NCBI GenBank assembly: GCA_003155465.1
Contig: PMCR01000556.1
Coordinates: 1 to 6,099, forward strand
Length of the DNA: 6,099 bases
Direction: 5' to 3'
From: Myxococcales bacterium
GTDB lineage: Bacteria; Myxococcota; Polyangia; Fen-1088
Under the pieces are notes generated by a model. It made no database searches. It saw only the letters and a program-made list of their open reading frames with translations, and had not been told where the DNA came from. Made by a program: the position numbers and the translations under genes. This document shows positions 5,294 through 6,099 of the stretch, in pieces (position 1 is the first letter of the stretch; each line of letters opens with the position of its first letter).

Positions 5294-6099
5294 TCACTCA
5301 GCCTTGGACCTCGGTCCGGGCATGAGCGGTGCGCTGCGGGCCTCGCCGCCCACGCGGACCGGCAGCACAGCCATGGCCAGGCCCTTCCAGTGCAGGCGGC
5401 GTTCGACCTGGTAGGCCGTCTCGTTGTGCAGGATTCGCTGAATCCAGGTTTCGCGTTTCCAGATGAGCTTGCCGGCAAAGAAAACCACGCGGGGAAACTC
5501 ATCCGCAATCTTGATACACAGACGGCTGGCTTCGTACACCGCGTCCAGCCCTTCGGCCATTCGGTAGCTGGAGTTCCAGCCCAGGCTCTTGGCGAGAGCC
5601 ACGTATTTTTGCAGGGTCTCCTCGACACGGACACGCAGCGAAGCGACCTCGGCAGCACCCTTGAACGTGCCGGTGTCGTGCACCGCCACCGAGACGAACA
5701 CTAGGTTGGCGAAGTAACCGGGGTAGGTGCGCTGGATGGAGAGCATGGAGTGCACGCCCAGACCGCCGTACGGCCCCACCAGGAGCACCGCGGTGGGCTT
5801 GCTGGGATCCGGCTCGCCCCCGTGTCCGTCGAGCCCCACCAGGTTGGCCAGATCAGCATCGAGCAGGGCCAGTTGGCGCGCGACTTCGCGGTAGTGGGCC
5901 TTGACCAGCAGGCACAGGACGATGAGGGCGGTGGTCACCAACAGGGTCAGCCAGGCGCCCTGCGAGAACTTGAGGACGATGGTAAAGGTCAGGATCGACA
6001 GGCACATGACCAGGCCGACGACGTGAACCAGGATGTGACGTCCCCACTTCGCATCGCGGGACCGCTCACGCAGCCAGAAACGACACATGCCGAGCTGAG
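5294..6099 (-). CDS. APC-family amino acid permease, C-terminal part (5' end outside window)
   Basis: The frame stays open to the right edge: upstream of the first visible Met (6086-6088) the codons read Q-L-G, so this is an internal fragment of at least 267 residues, not a gene starting at 6088. Numbering from that Met, the last two membrane spans lie near 19-38 and 43-62. They surround a KFSQGAW loop (40-46) and end in KAHYREVARQL (63-73). This arrangement, including QLGMCRFWLRER before the spans, is typical of APC-superfamily permeases that have a cytosolic tail. Residues 98-246 form that soluble tail, ending in VVFFAGKLIW (201-210), HNETAYQVERRL (221-232) and a VLPVRV strand (241-246). 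The tail resembles universal-stress-type regulatory domains in these permeases. The transported substrate cannot be told because the transport core lies outside the window. The stop is 27 bp before the TonB-like gene. Confidence 0.75.
   Translation of the reverse strand, partial: QLGMCRFWLRERSRDAKWGRHILVHVVGLVMCLSILTFTIVLKFSQGAWLTLLVTTALIVLCLLVKAHYREVARQLALLDADLANLVGLDGHGGEPDPSKPTAVLLVGPYGGLGVHSMLSIQRTYPGYFANLVFVSVAVHDTGTFKGAAEVASLRVRVEETLQKYVALAKSLGWNSSYRMAEGLDAVYEASRLCIKIADEFPRVVFFAGKLIWKRETWIQRILHNETAYQVERRLHWKGLAMAVLPVRVGGEARSAPLMPGPRSKAE

Overview
The window is GC-rich double-stranded bacterial DNA. It holds four complete protein genes and the 3' part of a fifth. No RNA genes, CRISPR arrays, transposases or phage genes were seen. 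A TonB-type protein with its own inner-membrane anchor points to a Gram-negative (diderm) organism. The GC-rich coding and the combination of families (SpoIID-domain protein, long proline-rich TonB protein, APC permease with a large cytosolic tail) suggest a Myxococcota or Deltaproteobacteria-like lineage. That placement is an inference from style, not a proof.

Layout. Positions 76-1152 (minus strand) encode a putative zinc metallopeptidase with HETGH and DEDFAE motifs. Positions 1153-1563 are a divergent intergenic region of about 410 bp. Its distal half (1362-1525) is packed with inverted repeats, including a hairpin of about 97 nt. Positions 1564-2124 (plus) encode a CPBP/CAAX-type intramembrane protease, whose stop codon overlaps the start of the next gene in an ATGA. 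Positions 2121-3776 (plus) encode an exported SpoIID/LytB-domain protein. Positions 3777-3850 are a short convergent gap with a 3 x 9 bp tandem repeat. Positions 3851-5266 (minus) encode a TonB-like protein with a Ser-x3-His membrane anchor. Just upstream of it, 5294-6099 (minus) holds the C-terminal part of an APC-family permease that runs off the right edge.

How the genes fit together. The CPBP protease and SpoIID genes are translationally coupled and probably form one envelope-related unit: a membrane protease plus a peptidoglycan-acting secreted enzyme. The permease and TonB-like genes lie 27 bp apart on the opposite strand and probably share a transcript. The metallopeptidase stands alone. 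Nothing visible links the three units into one pathway. The less ordinary items are the nested palindrome block at 1362-1525, the ATGA-coupled protease/SpoIID pair, the Cys-rich SpoIID variant, and the TonB-like protein found beside a permease rather than ExbB/ExbD. I found no convincing evidence of a wholly new system.
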